The notes under the pieces were generated by a model. That model was not told where the DNA came from, did not search any database, and saw only the letters and a program-made list of their open reading frames with translations. 64,000 bases of DNA, taken from Pyrenochaeta sp. MPI-SDFR-AT-0127 (lineage: Eukaryota; Ascomycota; Dothideomycetes; Pleosporales; Cucurbitariaceae). Shown here one piece after another: positions 23,773 to 35,080 of the stretch (position 1 is the first letter of the stretch; every line of letters begins with the position of its first letter). The stretch spans positions 434,001 to 498,000 of the forward strand of contig JAGTJM010000003.1 in NCBI GenBank assembly GCA_020747015.1, given 5' to 3'. The translations under genes were made by a program, and so were the position numbers.

Positions 23773-25959
23773 ATGTCTACTCCAAACGCCGATGCGTCCT
23801 CTCTTCGGGACTACGGTGTTGCTGCACCTCATGGACCCAATATGACTGGAGAACATACTGCGACTGCAGATTTTGATATTCGGCACGACATGAGTGAGAA
23901 CGAAGTCAGCGTTTTTCATGCCCTGCTTCATCCCGACGATCTCTATGATGAGAATGGCACTTACTGGGCTGATATGCCCCTTCGTCAGCGAATCAAATTT
24001 GTCACCAAGGTCGACCGTCAAGAAGCCAGGGAGGAAGCTACTTACTTCTGGAATATGTTCAAGAAGGATCCACTCAGCCCAATCAGCCATTACTTCAGGA
24101 CTTGCGTGATCCCCGGTGCCGGTCTTGGTTTGGAAGGGTAGGTCCATTAACTTCTATTATTGCTCATCATGCGCTGACTCTGTGGTAGATATGTTCTTTT
24201 CTCTATCGGCAATGTACGGCCACTGCTTCAGGCTTCCTTTCCGAGGTGCTGGAAAACCTTCGAGGTTTGCGACAAGACTTGGACACAAGCCATTGATTAT
24301 TTAGAAATCTGTGGTATCATTGTTGGTATGTATTATTCTCGCTTGGTTCCCAATTTTCAGCAAATCTGATAAATACAAGGCCAAATCCTCGTCGGTATCA
24401 TCGGTGATTGGCTCGGCCGTCGCTGGGGTCTTATCCAGGATGCTATCATTATGTTTCTTGGTCTAATTATGCTTACCGCTGCCTGGGGAGTAACTCAAAA
24501 CGGCTGGGTCGTCTGCTATGTCTGGGCCCTCTTCTTCTATGGTATCGGTGTTGGAGGCGAGTATCCCATGACTGCCACCGCTGGAATGGAGAATGCCATC
24601 GGGTCAGGAAAAGTCTCTACAAAGGACGATCGACTTCACCGGGGCAGGAAAGTCACGAGTGCCTTTTTGATGCAGGGCTGGGGACAGCTCTTCAACCAAC
24701 TCATTCTTATCGTCTTGCTCCTCATCTTCCACCACGGATCTTCACCACCATACTCGGCGAGAATGGCACAGTGGACCTATCGTGTCTCATTTGCGATACC
24801 CGCTGTTGGCACACTATGGCTTGTCTACTACCGTTACTATAAAATGAGATCTGCGTCGAAGCAGCTTATGATCTCCAAGAAGAAGGCCAATGTTACTGGC
24901 TACGATGTGACTTCCTTGAAGCTCACTTTTACCTACTTTGGACCTCGACTCGTTGCGACTGCCGGTACCTGGTTCGCCAACGATGTCTTTTTCTATGGCA
25001 ACAAGTTATTCCAGAGCGAGTTCATCGAAGTCCTAACTCCGGGCAACAAGTCGGTCATGACTGGTTGGCTGTATAACCTGGTCAACGTTGGAGTGTCCCT
25101 TTGCGGTTACTATCTGGCCTCTTTCCTCATTGACAACAAGCTTTGTATGTTACGCTCAAATTTTGTTCCTTGCAATATGCTAATAGTACATGCAGATGGC
25201 CGTAAATGGATGATGATAGTCGGTTTTATGGCAGACTTTGTCCTCTTTATCGTTCCCGCCTTCGCATACGACTTCTTCACGAGCCCCGAGCATATCCACG
25301 CCTTTCAAGCCATGTATTTCTTATCTTCATTTTTCAATCAGTTTGGACCCAACAGTGTGACTTTCTTGGTCGCTGCCGAGGTCTTTCCCACGCCAGTCCG
25401 AGCTACTGCTCACGGCTTTGCTGCCGCCGCAGGAAAGGCTGGTGCACTCCTCGCTTCCGTACTCTACAACTACATCGACACTCAGACCAAGTTCTACTTT
25501 GTTCCTTGGTTCGGCCTTGTTGGTGCTCTTTTGACATGGCTCTTCCTTCCTGATACCACAGGTCTCGATCTCAAAGAGCAAGAACGTCGCTGGGCGTTTA
25601 TCCGTGCTGGCAAGGAGAACGATTACCACGGTATTGCGATCCACTGGAAGCATCTTTCCTGGTGGGAGCGCTTCCGCGGCCAGCACAAAGGCTACGATGC
25701 AGCCAAGGACTATGAGCAGAAGATCCACGAAATGCGCGCTGAGTGGCTCAACCGCCAGCAACACAAGTTCTCCGAAAAGAGTGGTTGGGACGGTGTGGAT
25801 GCGGACGAGGATGATGATGCCGATGTTCACAACTACTTCAAGCGCACGACTGCTGGTGGCTCACCCAGCCCCGAGCCACTCATGGCGCCAACGAAGGAGC
25901 CAATTTCTGAAAGCGACGCCAGGAGTAGTGGCAGTGATGTGATCACAAAAGAGAAGTAA
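23773..25959 (+). CDS. MFS transporter of the phosphate:H+ symporter type (metabolite transporter)
   Basis: Plasma-membrane transporter expected to import inorganic phosphate or a phosphorylated or organic metabolite. Exons: 23773-24137, 24189-24325, 24380-25144 and 25196-25959; 676 aa, about 12 membrane segments. A hydrophilic ~100-residue N-terminus precedes TM1. Family marks: GDWLGRRWGLIQDAI (MFS loop motif), GIGVGGEYPMTATAGMEN (PHS signature, with Glu where Pho84-type proteins have Asp), GPNSVTFLVAAEVFPTPVRA and FLPDTTGLDLKEQERRW. The central loop is Lys/Arg-rich. The C-terminal ~110 residues are hydrophilic with an acidic DADEDDDADVH run. It looks closer to the uncharacterised metabolite-transporter branch (for example S. 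pombe C2H8.02) than to Pho84 itself. A TATA-like box lies about 105 bp upstream. Confidence 0.9.
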
Positions 25960-27836
25960 AGTATAGGTATTCAAGATCGCAAAAGTCTTCAGGCGTAGGC
26001 CTAATTGAAGCGCATGCGAGGTTATAGTATAATTTTCATAGGCCGGGTCAAGCTTTCAGGACTGCGGGAGGATCCGCTTAGCATCGTTCACGGCGTGCTT
26101 TAGCTGGCGCATACCGGTGATGCCACTAATAGAGCTAATCTCAACGCTGAAATACGTACAGAATTTCTGTGATGCGCAACGCTGTCAGTATGACCTGCAA
26201 TTTATGATTTTTGGCCATGGTTGCACAAAAAGATTGCTCAAAGTTCCAGCCACCGGACTCTAGAGCCGACCTTATCGACGACCTGCAGGCACAGCTTGTC
26301 TCGCAATGGGTTCACAACAGCGCCTATGTGCAGCGCGGCTTGGGGGAAGTCAGCGCGTTTCAGACACAGTTCAAGACACTCTAGCACGATCAAATTGCCA
26401 TGACAACAAACGCCCCACCCCAGCCTTCCTAGAGCCGCGAACTAAAACAGAGCGACTGGGGAAAATGCTGACATCGGCGTGCAGTACCGCCGCAGTTCGC
26501 GCATGCATCTCCTCTTAGCCAGGCACAATTCAGGGAGACTTGAATAGCTCCAGCAGAGCTCTCACCGCACACCAGGACTGGCAAGGTCCTTGAATCAGTC
26601 CAGGCTGCATAAAGTGGAGGTTGAAGCGGCTGTTTGCGGAGTGCGCACAGAATTCAAGTCGGCTGGGGAGCCGACGTCATGTTGGGAGATGGTTGGGAGA
26701 TATGGTGTGACATGGCGTGCAGCCTCTAGAAAGCGCGCAATATATTGAAACGCGAAGGCAATCTCTACTGACATGGGATAAATGCTGCAGGCTGTTAGAA
26801 ACATGGTAATGGTGAATTACGGAGTTGGCCCAATAGAGCCGTAGCTGTGGCGTGCGAGAGCCAACAGCGGTTGACGTGCAATCTCTCCACTTGAGCAAGG
26901 AGAAGCAGAGCCCACGGTCAGTCGCGGTGATCTTTTCGTGACGTTTCTGGGGAACACGCGTCGCCAATACTCGACCCCACGTAGGCGAAAAAGTCTGTTG
27001 AAGATCGTTGTTGGGAGTGAGTTTACTATTCATAGCAAAGAGGCGAAAAACTTGAGACATTCCGAACAACAGCCAGCGTGGCTCGGCAGGCACAGCTCAC
27101 CAACAAAAAGCCAGAGGGGGGCGAGACTGCGGCCAAGAGAGGCTGGAGATCGACAAGTCGACTTGCCGATCGAATGGCGATTGCCCCTACCCCTGGCACT
27201 ACAACCCTGGCAGCTCCGGGAGGCGTTGGCTGGCGCCGCTGATAAGGTGCGACAAGCGAGTGGAGTGGAGAATGGGTTGCGTGGCACCAGGAACCTCCTG
27301 TGATACTTTTTTTATGCAGCGTGCGTTGAGAGAGGCTGGCGCCGCAGCACGGTGTTGGCTGCGCAGTTTTAGACAGACCTGAGGAGAATGATTCCGCGCC
27401 AGACAATGGAGACGTAGAGTGAGAGTAAGAGAGGCAGCGTGGGAGACAATGAGAATGAGAAAGTAGTCGGCGCGATTAGGTGTGGTAGCCTCAGCCGTTG
27501 CTATCAGGAACTTGGAAGGGCTGTCGTTTCCTTGGAAGAGATGCTTGTCTATCCAACCTCTGCCAATCAAGGAAGCGGCGTCTGTGCGTGCCTGCGAAAC
27601 CCCGTCAAGCCTCCCTGCCTGCAGGTCAGGCACGGCCATGGCGACTGCTGCATTGCGCAGCAGCCTCGTCGTGCACAAATAAATAGACCTTGCCGCCCTG
27701 TCTTGCATTCCTTTCTCCCCATCATCCGTACACACAACACATCTCGTCTTTTGCGAACCATTCGAAGATATCCATTCGCTGCTATCAATCCAACTTCATC
27801 TTCAGACTTCACATTCCAACACAAACAAAAATCAAG
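25960..27836. promoter_or_regulatory. Intergenic region, promoter of the PIR-like wall protein gene
   Basis: About 1.9 kb without a convincing gene. The last 160 bp look like a strong promoter and leader: an AAATAAATA element at 27677-27685, then a C/T-rich stretch with CACA/CATC motifs and an A-rich CAAACAAAAATCAAG context right before the ATG. Several frames of 60-200 codons here have no domain. Confidence 0.5.
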
Positions 27837-28374
27837 ATGCGCTTCTCTGCTGTCTCCGTTGCCGTCATGGCTGGCTTCGTCGCCGCTGCTCCCCAGGTTC
27901 AGCCCATCTCTCAGATCAGCGACGGTCAGATCCAGGCTCCTCCTGCCACCAGCGTTGCCGTCGTTCCCTCAGTTGTTCCATCCGTGGTTCCTTCTGTCTC
28001 TGCGCCCGGTGTCTCAGTTCCTGCTGTCTCAGTCCCTGCTGGTAAGTGCAACCTAGTAGATTCATCATCGAAGATTCGTGTATACTAACCAAGGCATAGT
28101 CACTCCCCCAGCCAGCCCTACTGCAGTACCCATTGTCCCAACTTCTCTCGTCGTTCCCATCGTTCCCGGTGTTAACTCCACCGCGCTCGTTCCCAGCGGC
28201 ACTGGCGCCATTGTCGGCACATCATCTGCGCCTGCTGCCAGCCGCTCATCTGGTGTTGCAGGCAGTGCTGCCTCCAGCGCTGGTGTGCCCCAGCAGTCCA
28301 CTGCTGCCGCTGCGGACAACGCCATCTCCTTCGGTGGCCTTGTCTTCGCCGTTGCCGCTGCCGTCTTCGCATAA
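27837..28374 (+). CDS. Small secreted PIR-like, GPI-anchor-like cell wall protein
   Basis: Exons 27837-28041 and 28100-28374; 159 aa. The signal peptide is MRFSAVSVAVMAGFVAAAP. Directly after it ISQISDGQIQAP matches the PIR repeat core (SQIxDGQIQ), which in yeast Pir proteins links to beta-1,3-glucan through the glutamine. The middle is Val/Pro/Ser/Ala-rich with repeated VVPSVVPS and PGVSVPAVSVPA units. The C-terminus NAISFGGLVFAVAAAVFA is a hydrophobic tail after Ala/Ser/Asn residues, as in GPI-attachment signals. A strong-looking leader suggests high expression. Expected location is the cell wall. A single PIR motif combined with a GPI-like tail is unusual for classical Pir proteins, which have several repeats and no GPI tail. 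Confidence 0.82.
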
Positions 28375-29692
28375 ACGGCTCACCCCCGTTCGAAGGCCAC
28401 TTGACCATTCTCACCTCACGGCATTCGGCTTGCTCGATGCACCGCTCGGCTCGTCACTGCCTTTTAATCACCAATTCGATCATCTCGTCACTTGGAAGAC
28501 GGATCTGATTGGTTACTCATCACTTTGCTCTATTTCTGAATGAACACATGTTGCATGATTGGTTTCGATTGTATTTGACAATCTGGAGTATTATTCGCAT
28601 CATGGCGGTTGGTAGTCTACTGGACCGGGTTGGCGCTGATGGAATGACTGCATGTATCCACTAATGCGACCACGTCCCCCGGATGGCATGTCTGTCGTGT
28701 ATAGATAGTTCTTGAATCAAGACATTGGTGCCGAAAGGTGCCTACAAATTTCTGCCTACCCTTCATTGATTTGTCGTCACTTGATCATTATGACATTCCA
28801 GGCGAACGAGTCTGCTGTACCATGGACCCTGACATGCTGTGCTCGCCCCTTGGTGGTGCACAGCTTCTGCATAATCGTCGTCCTCCCATATGGACATGAT
28901 CACATGTACAACTATACTAACCGTCTCAGCGACCATCATATTCCTTTGCCCCTCACCCGTAAACCTAGTATTACCATTCATCCAACAACACCTCAAGAAC
29001 GTCCCGACCTCCACGCCTTCCATAACAAACATGAGCAGGCTACGGGACGTCCCCGCACAAAGTTGCATTAGCGGAGTGCCATCAAATGCAGCAACGCGCG
29101 TTATATACGGAAGCTAGAAAACGAGACTCCCGGCCTTGCGATATCGTCGCGGCGTAGGCAACGGAAGTAGAAATGGTTTCAAATATTCCGACATGCATGG
29201 CGGGGAGGTATGCACGTTCTCAATAGTGTTCGGGAGTGTTGTTGGTCAGCATTGGTGGGGAAGACTATGTAATGTGTGTGGGAAGGATTGTCAGTGGTTG
29301 TTGAGCTTGTGTTGGTGCCAAACACCCATCAGGGTCAGAGATTTGAGGGCTGTTCGACACCAATCCAAGTGTCACTGGGGCAATTCTGATTAGCCGATCA
29401 CCATTCGCTCAGCGCGGGAAGCCTATTGAGGCTGACGATGTCGGAATAAGCTTTCTCGTATTGAAATGAAGAGGTGGATCCTGAGCGGGACCCGAGTATG
29501 GGTATAGCGAGGTGTGTTATATCTGTTGGATCTTATTCTAGAAGGAAACGACGTTGTGCGAAAGATGGGATTATAGCTTGCTCAGCATGGCTGTAGCTGT
29601 GTATGTGAAGCGAGCATGGAAGAATAGTAATGCTCAAGACAAGTTGTCACATCAATGGGAGATACTGAGTTTATTTTATGACCAGTCACAGA
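28375..29692. other. Convergent intergenic region
   Basis: About 1.3 kb between the wall protein gene (plus) and NOC4 (minus), so two 3' flanks meet here. Short frames (for example 28712-29071) have no domain content. No RNA gene, repeat or transposon feature was recognised. Confidence 0.5.
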
Positions 29693-31442
29693 TTATCTTG
29701 ACTCGATGACTTGTGTGAGTAGCTGCCCAAGCGGGTTCAATCCTCCTTCCTCAGCAGTTAATATACGTTTTGGTATCTCGAACTCGACCTCTGGTTCTTT
29801 CTTCAGATCTCTGTTCAATTCCACGTCGAGGAGCTGTTTGATTCGTCAGTAATCAAGGTTTCCAGAAATTAGAGATACAGTACGTACCGCAGCGTAAGAG
29901 TGATCTAAGAAATCTTCCAGATTGTACGATCGCTTCGTAAACTGCTCCGAGATGATCTTTGCCAAGGTGGCTACATTGGGATGATAATGTGACTGCAAAG
30001 CCTCAAGCTCCCACACACTGCTTTCAATAGCCTCACCCAACATCGGATCTTGCTCTTCCATATCAAATGGGTCGTCCATGCCCTCTTCTTCCAGTTGCTC
30101 CTTGAGTTCTGGATCCCGAATCTCGCGGTGCATCATGAAGGTGCAAGCAGGATGTCGCTTGAACATGTTGTATATCCAAGGTATTACGACTACGATGCCT
30201 GCGGGCGGACCATGCAGTGCTAAGCGTGAGAGACGCTTAATGAAGCTTGCGACAAGTGCGGCTGGTAAATGCGTTGAAGACATGAATGTGTCCAGGAGGC
30301 GGAAGAAACGTGATCGATGTTTCGAGTGGAGAAGACCTTCGTCGAGGAGCGAGTAAAGCTTGAGATAAAATGAGGGATAGTCGAGGTTCCTCTCAGAGAT
30401 CAGATAATATAGACCCGACAAGGCTAGCAGTGAGGTGGCACCACCGACATCGTATGAATCCGTCAGAAAGTCCATCAGCATCTCAGGTTGTTGGAACCAC
30501 GGCGCGATCTGATAAGAGAAGGTAGTAAGAATAGACTTCCGCTGTTCCTTGTTCAACCCGGTCCGCATTGTCGCAAGCCACGCTTCTTGTGCCTTTTCCC
30601 TGTATGCCTGTAGGGACGGTATTGGACTCTTTGATTGTGATGGTAAATAGAAGTTTTGGATTTCGGCTTTGGATTTCGGCACCTCTTCGAGGATGGATAA
30701 TAGAGACATGCTATTAGCGGCTACGAGTTGCCTGGTCAGAATTTCGAGATCGGAATCAAGTACGTGCCTATGAGTATTAGCGAGATATGCGTCCATTTAC
30801 AAGAGTTTACACCTACTTGATAGTCTTGAAGGTTTGGTACCGGATGTCGTCGAACTGCTTGAAGTACTTCTCTGCAAACTCTTCTCGGTTTGAGTCGTCT
30901 GTTGGGAGAAATAACAAGACTTCGATAAGCCTGGGCAAAGGCCCATTCTTTGTGTTGTAATCCCTTTGTGTCTTGGACTCCTCCTTGACCAACCGCATAG
31001 CTAGTGTCAGGGCGACAGATTGTTTTGCCGGTTGTTCACTGCGCAGGAAATTGTCCAGTAGTACATCAAGGTATTCTCGATACCGTTCCTTCAGCCACGA
31101 TACAATGACTGCTTCTGCTTCTCCCATCCCCTTGCTCTTCAGCATATCTCCAGTCGCAAGTAACCGCGAGAATACTCGACAAAGTGCGACTGCGGCGAGT
31201 ATCGGTGCCTCATTCTCGACTTCTGGTTGCTTGGCTAATTGGAGCAGGGTCGCAATGTTGTTGTAGTGCCTTCGCGATTCGAGGATTTGTGCTTCGAGCT
31301 GTACAATGTGGGATTGGATATCGTCACCATCTTCGCTGGGCGACTTCCGTCGGCTCTTCGATTTGGATTCTTTTCGCTCTAGCTTGCTCGATTCCCTCTT
31401 CCTTTTGGCGCCAGCCAAAGTGGCCGACTTTGTGCCCGACAT
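29693..31442 (-). CDS. NOC4: Nucleolar complex protein 4 (Noc4, 40S ribosome biogenesis)
   Basis: Nucleolar factor of the small-subunit processome that works with Nop14 in 40S assembly. Exons: 31442-30817, 30767-29888 and 29833-29693; 548 aa. The ATG giving MSGTKSATLAGAKRKRES was chosen over an upstream in-frame start because the family begins with a short basic tail. Residues about 40-220 are helical (Noc4 N-terminal region). The C-terminal half is the CBF/Noc domain with SLLALSGLYYLISERNLDYPSFYLKLYSLLD, HLPAALVASFIKRLSRLAL and PAGIVVVIPWIYNMFKRHP, followed by DPFDMEEQDP and SSVWELEALQSHYHP. The last exon (LLDVELNRDLKKEP) ends in ESR. It shares a 200-bp divergent promoter with ATP4. Confidence 0.95.
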
Positions 31443-31644
31443 CTTGCTGTGAAGAGTCTTCCTCCAGGTTGTGCGTAGATAACCAGCGTGCAACAAAACT
31501 TGTCAATGTCGAAAAAAGTGAAGGGTCGCCGGCCGAAGTTCGGTTAGCGCATCCGCAGCCGTGCTTGGCGATTAGCTTTTCGTGGTGCTGCACCAGCTCT
31601 GACGACGCTCAGCACCTCCAAACTCCCCACTCCCATCTGCAGCA
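31443..31644. promoter_or_regulatory. Bidirectional promoter NOC4 / ATP4
   Basis: Only about 200 bp separate the ATGs of these divergent genes, so a shared promoter is likely. The sequence has no clear TATA box, as is usual for housekeeping pairs. Confidence 0.55.
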
Positions 31645-32558
31645 ATGGCTTCCCGTCTCGCAAGAAGCGCGGTCGGTGAGTACCAGCTCCCCGATGAAGT
31701 TCTGATGCCATTGACCCCCATGCTCACCCGCAATAGGCGCCGCCCGTCTCCGCCCATCGCTCCCTCTCCGCGCCCTGCCTTCCATCGCCGCCCAGGCTCG
31801 TTACAACTCCAATGTGCCCCAGGAGGATCCCAAGAAGAAGGCCCAGTCGCTCTTGGACTCGATACCCGTCCCCGGAAACAGCCCGCTCACCAAGGCTGCC
31901 GTGCTCTCCGCCGGAGCTGGTTTGAGCGTTGCGGCTATCAGCAACGAGCTCTACGTCGTCAATGAGGAGTCCATCGTCGCTCTTTCGCTGTTGACTATCT
32001 TCTGGGCTGTCGCAAAATACGCCGGCCCTGCGTGGGGAGACTATGCGCAGCAGCAGGTCGACAAGATCTCCGGTATCTTGAACGCTGCCCGTGCCGACCA
32101 CACCACGGCAGTCAAGCAGCGCATCGAGAGCGTCCAGGACCTCGGTGGCGTCATTGACATCACCAAGACTCTGTTCGAGGTCTCAAAGGTACGCATTACA
32201 TGATGGAGGAGATGGATATCAGATTCCGCAGGTCCGACAGCGACTAATAATCGAGCAGGAGACTGCCAAGCTCGAGGCGCAGGCTTTCGAGCTCGAGCAG
32301 CAGACCGCCATCGCGGCTGAGGCCAAGACTGTCCTGGACTCGTGGGTCCGCTACGAGGGTCAGGTCAAGCAGAGGCAGCAGCGCGAGCTTGCCGACTCCA
32401 TCATCGCCAAGATCGAGAAGGAGCTTGAAAACCCCAAGACTCTCAAGCAGATCCTCGACCAGAGCGTCACTGATGTTGAGAGTACGTTTCCGTCTATTCA
32501 CGCGTTACGAAATGCACGATACTAACAGCACGTAGGGATCATCTCCCAGAAGGCATAA
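31645..32558 (+). CDS. ATP4: Mitochondrial F1Fo-ATP synthase subunit 4 (subunit b)
   Basis: Peripheral-stalk subunit of ATP synthase in the inner mitochondrial membrane. Exons: 31645-31675 (31 nt), 31737-32188, 32259-32481 and 32536-32558 (23 nt); 242 aa. The N-terminus MASRLARSAVGAARLRPS is Arg/Ser/Ala-rich, a mitochondrial presequence, followed by ARYNSNVPQEDPKKKAQS. Two hydrophobic segments (LTKAAVLSAGAGLSVAAISN and ESIVALSLLTIFWAVAKY) span the membrane. The rest is a long charged helix (QQVDKISGILNAARADHT through KIEKELENPK) that forms the stator stalk. The last exon ends IISQKA. Length and layout match fungal Atp4. Confidence 0.95.
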
Positions 32559-32811
32559 GCGCCCTACAGCATTCATCGGTCAAGTTCATTCAATGTTACA
32601 TAAATCTGTGCAATAGTCAAGCTCGTTCAATAGAGAGTACCCAAGGCTTGGGAAAAGGCCGAATTGATCTCGTTTTGTTTGTTGATTCCATGCCATGCCC
32701 TGCATATGCTAACATCTACCCTTCTCATTGCCCTGCTCAGGTTTCGACATCGGATACTATCAGTCTCTCAGCACTTTTGTATCGTCTTTAAAATCGTCCT
32801 TATCATCCAAT

Positions 32812-34545
32812 TTACAGTTTCGACCCATCATCCCCCTCCAATAGCCCCTCGATCTTCCTTTTCCACATCTCTGCTGTCTCTTGGCTGATCGCACTTAAAT
32901 CATAACTTACCCCAAATCCCACAATCCCTTCCGCATTTGTAGAGCTGCCCACTAAAAATTCATTATCTCGAGCTCTGACTCCTATTCTCATATCGCGGAA
33001 ATCTGCTGCCATGTCCTTCTCCCCTATATTGCTCAAATCATACGTCCCGCGCTTGAAGAACGAGGCTAGCGACCCGACAGACGAGACGCCGCACGTAGCA
33101 CCATATTGGCCTATGCTTGGGGCGAGGGAGCCTTGTGGATTAACATCTGCCTGTCTCTCTATGGGTAGCTTCGAGTTGACACGCTCGACTTGCGCGAGAT
33201 AGCCGGTCGCAAGGAGGCGGGATGGAGAGTGTGTATCCAAGCTTAACATCGCGCCTTCTCCCGCACTTGTAGCTTTCAGCCGTTTCTGATACATACGTAG
33301 CTCCCTGTTTGCGTGTCTGGCGATGAGTTTGAACCGTCCTTCAATTGGTAACGACGAGGGTAGGAATGGCATGACAATTCCTTCGCTAAATGCTAACATA
33401 CAGCTATCTGCAGCTGGGGGGTTGGCGAAAAATGCTCGTGGGTTCAAAGGGAAGGATGCTGCGAATGCTGGACGCTCTGAGTCTGGAATATGTGCATACC
33501 GCGCTTCATGGATTTCCATCATACTAATTCCAGCGAGGGCGAAACATCCAGCTCCGATGCTTACCTTTGCAGACCGACAAAGCTGCACTAGACGCTTAGA
33601 AACAGAATGGGAGAGCGCGGCGGTTATATGGCCAGAACTCATGGGTGGACGGCTTTCTGCACTGTAGTCGAAGAGTTTGTCGAACTTGGGTTCGAGTGCA
33701 ATTGCCTTCTCCAACCTTTGTTCTCGATATAGTGGATTGACAAACGTTGGTGGGAGGGTCTTTTTCACATATCTAAGCACGCAGACGAGAGCCCAAAACC
33801 ATCGTTGTCTCGCTTTGTTGCCAGCTACGGGAGGGTAGAGATCTTCTTGCGCTGACGGTAGCCTTTCCTTCATCTGTGCTTCGAGAATGGACAGGCTGAT
33901 TTCGGCTTCGATGTCTTGCGCAGGCATATTGAAGATACGAATCAAGTGACTGAACCAATTATATGCTGAGAGGGCATCGGAGATTTGGTGCGCCATTACA
34001 ACGAAGAATTTGATCTCGGTGGTTCCATCAGCTTGTTTTTGGAGAGGCAGGATGTGACATTTCGACATGCATTTCGAAGGCTCGATGATGCGTCCGACGT
34101 TTATGGCATGGTGATAAAGCTCTTCCACATCTACATTCAGGTTCTTATAAAGGTCCTCGACCCAAATGATGCTTTCATTTACTTCTTGGATGGCTTCTTC
34201 CTTGGACTTGGGAACATCCACAACGAAACACCTTTTCCCGGTTTCTTTATCGTCCTCTACCCTACTCATCAGCAGAACGTGTTGCAGTCGTAAACAGGTC
34301 CATGCTAACACAATTCTCCGCCGCAAATCGTCATTCCTAAGGGTGTGTTGGATAGCGAGAGTGAACAAGGCGTTCATGTCTGCTCGGCCGCCATAATACG
34401 TACCATCTGCGTCGAAAGATGTCTCCACGAGGCCCAATGGTCGCTTATAAGATTTTTGTCCCGAGGGAGTTGTCGAAAATTTCCACGTGTGATAATTTGC
34501 TGCATATTTACTCAACCAATGGTCTTGCTCTTTCTGTAGTGTCAT
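32812..34545 (-). CDS. HXXXD acyltransferase of the condensation/alcohol-acetyltransferase type
   Basis: Single exon; 577 aa if started at the first ATG, MTLQKEQDHWLSKYAANYHT. The frame stays open to 34626, where it begins with GTG rather than ATG, so a short upstream exon is possible. The active-site motif is MAHQISDALSAYNW (H-Q-I-S-D = HxxxD), the usual base of CoA-dependent acyltransferases and condensation domains. Other family-like parts are RPLGLVETSFDADGTYYGGRAD near the N-terminus and SIGAGCFALAGISMMEIHE in the second half. The DFGWG motif of plant BAHD enzymes is not seen. Fungal relatives include Tri3-like O-acetyltransferases and alcohol acetyltransferases; the substrate is unknown, and there is no biosynthetic cluster nearby. 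It converges with ATP4 (254 bp between stops). Confidence 0.8.
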   Translation of the reverse strand: MTLQKEQDHWLSKYAANYHTWKFSTTPSGQKSYKRPLGLVETSFDADGTYYGGRADMNALFTLAIQHTLRNDDLRRRIVLAWTCLRLQHVLLMSRVEDDKETGKRCFVVDVPKSKEEAIQEVNESIIWVEDLYKNLNVDVEELYHHAINVGRIIEPSKCMSKCHILPLQKQADGTTEIKFFVVMAHQISDALSAYNWFSHLIRIFNMPAQDIEAEISLSILEAQMKERLPSAQEDLYPPVAGNKARQRWFWALVCVLRYVKKTLPPTFVNPLYREQRLEKAIALEPKFDKLFDYSAESRPPMSSGHITAALSHSVSKRLVQLCRSAKVSIGAGCFALAGISMMEIHEARYAHIPDSERPAFAASFPLNPRAFFANPPAADSCMLAFSEGIVMPFLPSSLPIEGRFKLIARHANRELRMYQKRLKATSAGEGAMLSLDTHSPSRLLATGYLAQVERVNSKLPIERQADVNPQGSLAPSIGQYGATCGVSSVGSLASFFKRGTYDLSNIGEKDMAADFRDMRIGVRARDNEFLVGSSTNAEGIVGFGVSYDLSAISQETAEMWKRKIEGLLEGDDGSKL

Positions 34546-35080
34546 TATGCTTTCTTGTGTCTTGCTGATGTAGCGGTTTCTTCCAGCTGGAGTCTGATAT
34601 TTTGCAGTGTGTTCGATGGACGACACCCTTAGGTACGTGTCGAATGATAAATATGCAGCTTGTAGTTTCGTCGGACCGAAACACGGCAGGTGATAAAGGA
34701 TACCAGTGCATATACGAATGAGACTGGCTGACGAGTCTCGTGTTGCTCACTTGCTCGCGTCATGGAGTCGTATGCGGGTCCATGGAAAACCTTAATCCCG
34801 CGCACTGCCCTCTTCATGTGGATCGGCTTGTAATGTGTACAATCACAATGTATTCAATTTCTACATATTGATTATCAGAGTGATAACGTTCGAATAAAGC
34901 TTAGATTCGATGAAACCACGAAATAATATACTATTGACGCCGTGGACGTTTTGTACAAAGGCCAGCAATATCTTCTGCTTAAGCCATAGATGCGTTCTAC
35001 AAAAACTGGGTATCTGTGATTTGTCTTGAATCAAACCTCCCCTAGTAACTCGAAACCTCGGCCGGTCTGCTGGCGGGCTT
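34546..35080. other. Intergenic region upstream of the acyltransferase gene
   Basis: About 530 bp between two minus-strand genes, holding the acyltransferase promoter and possibly its 5' exon, plus the 3' flank of TFG2. The sequence 34546-34626 is in frame with the acyltransferase but lacks ATG. Nothing else was seen. Confidence 0.45.

Noticed and set aside
27439..28056. 205-codon plus-strand frame overlapping the PIR-like gene
   Set aside because: It is a shifted frame of the promoter and first exon of the wall protein, which has a signal peptide and PIR core in the other frame.
32812..34626. Secondary-metabolite cluster around the HXXXD acyltransferase
   Set aside because: Neighbours are ATP synthase, TFIIF and COP9 subunits; no synthase, P450 or cluster regulator is present.
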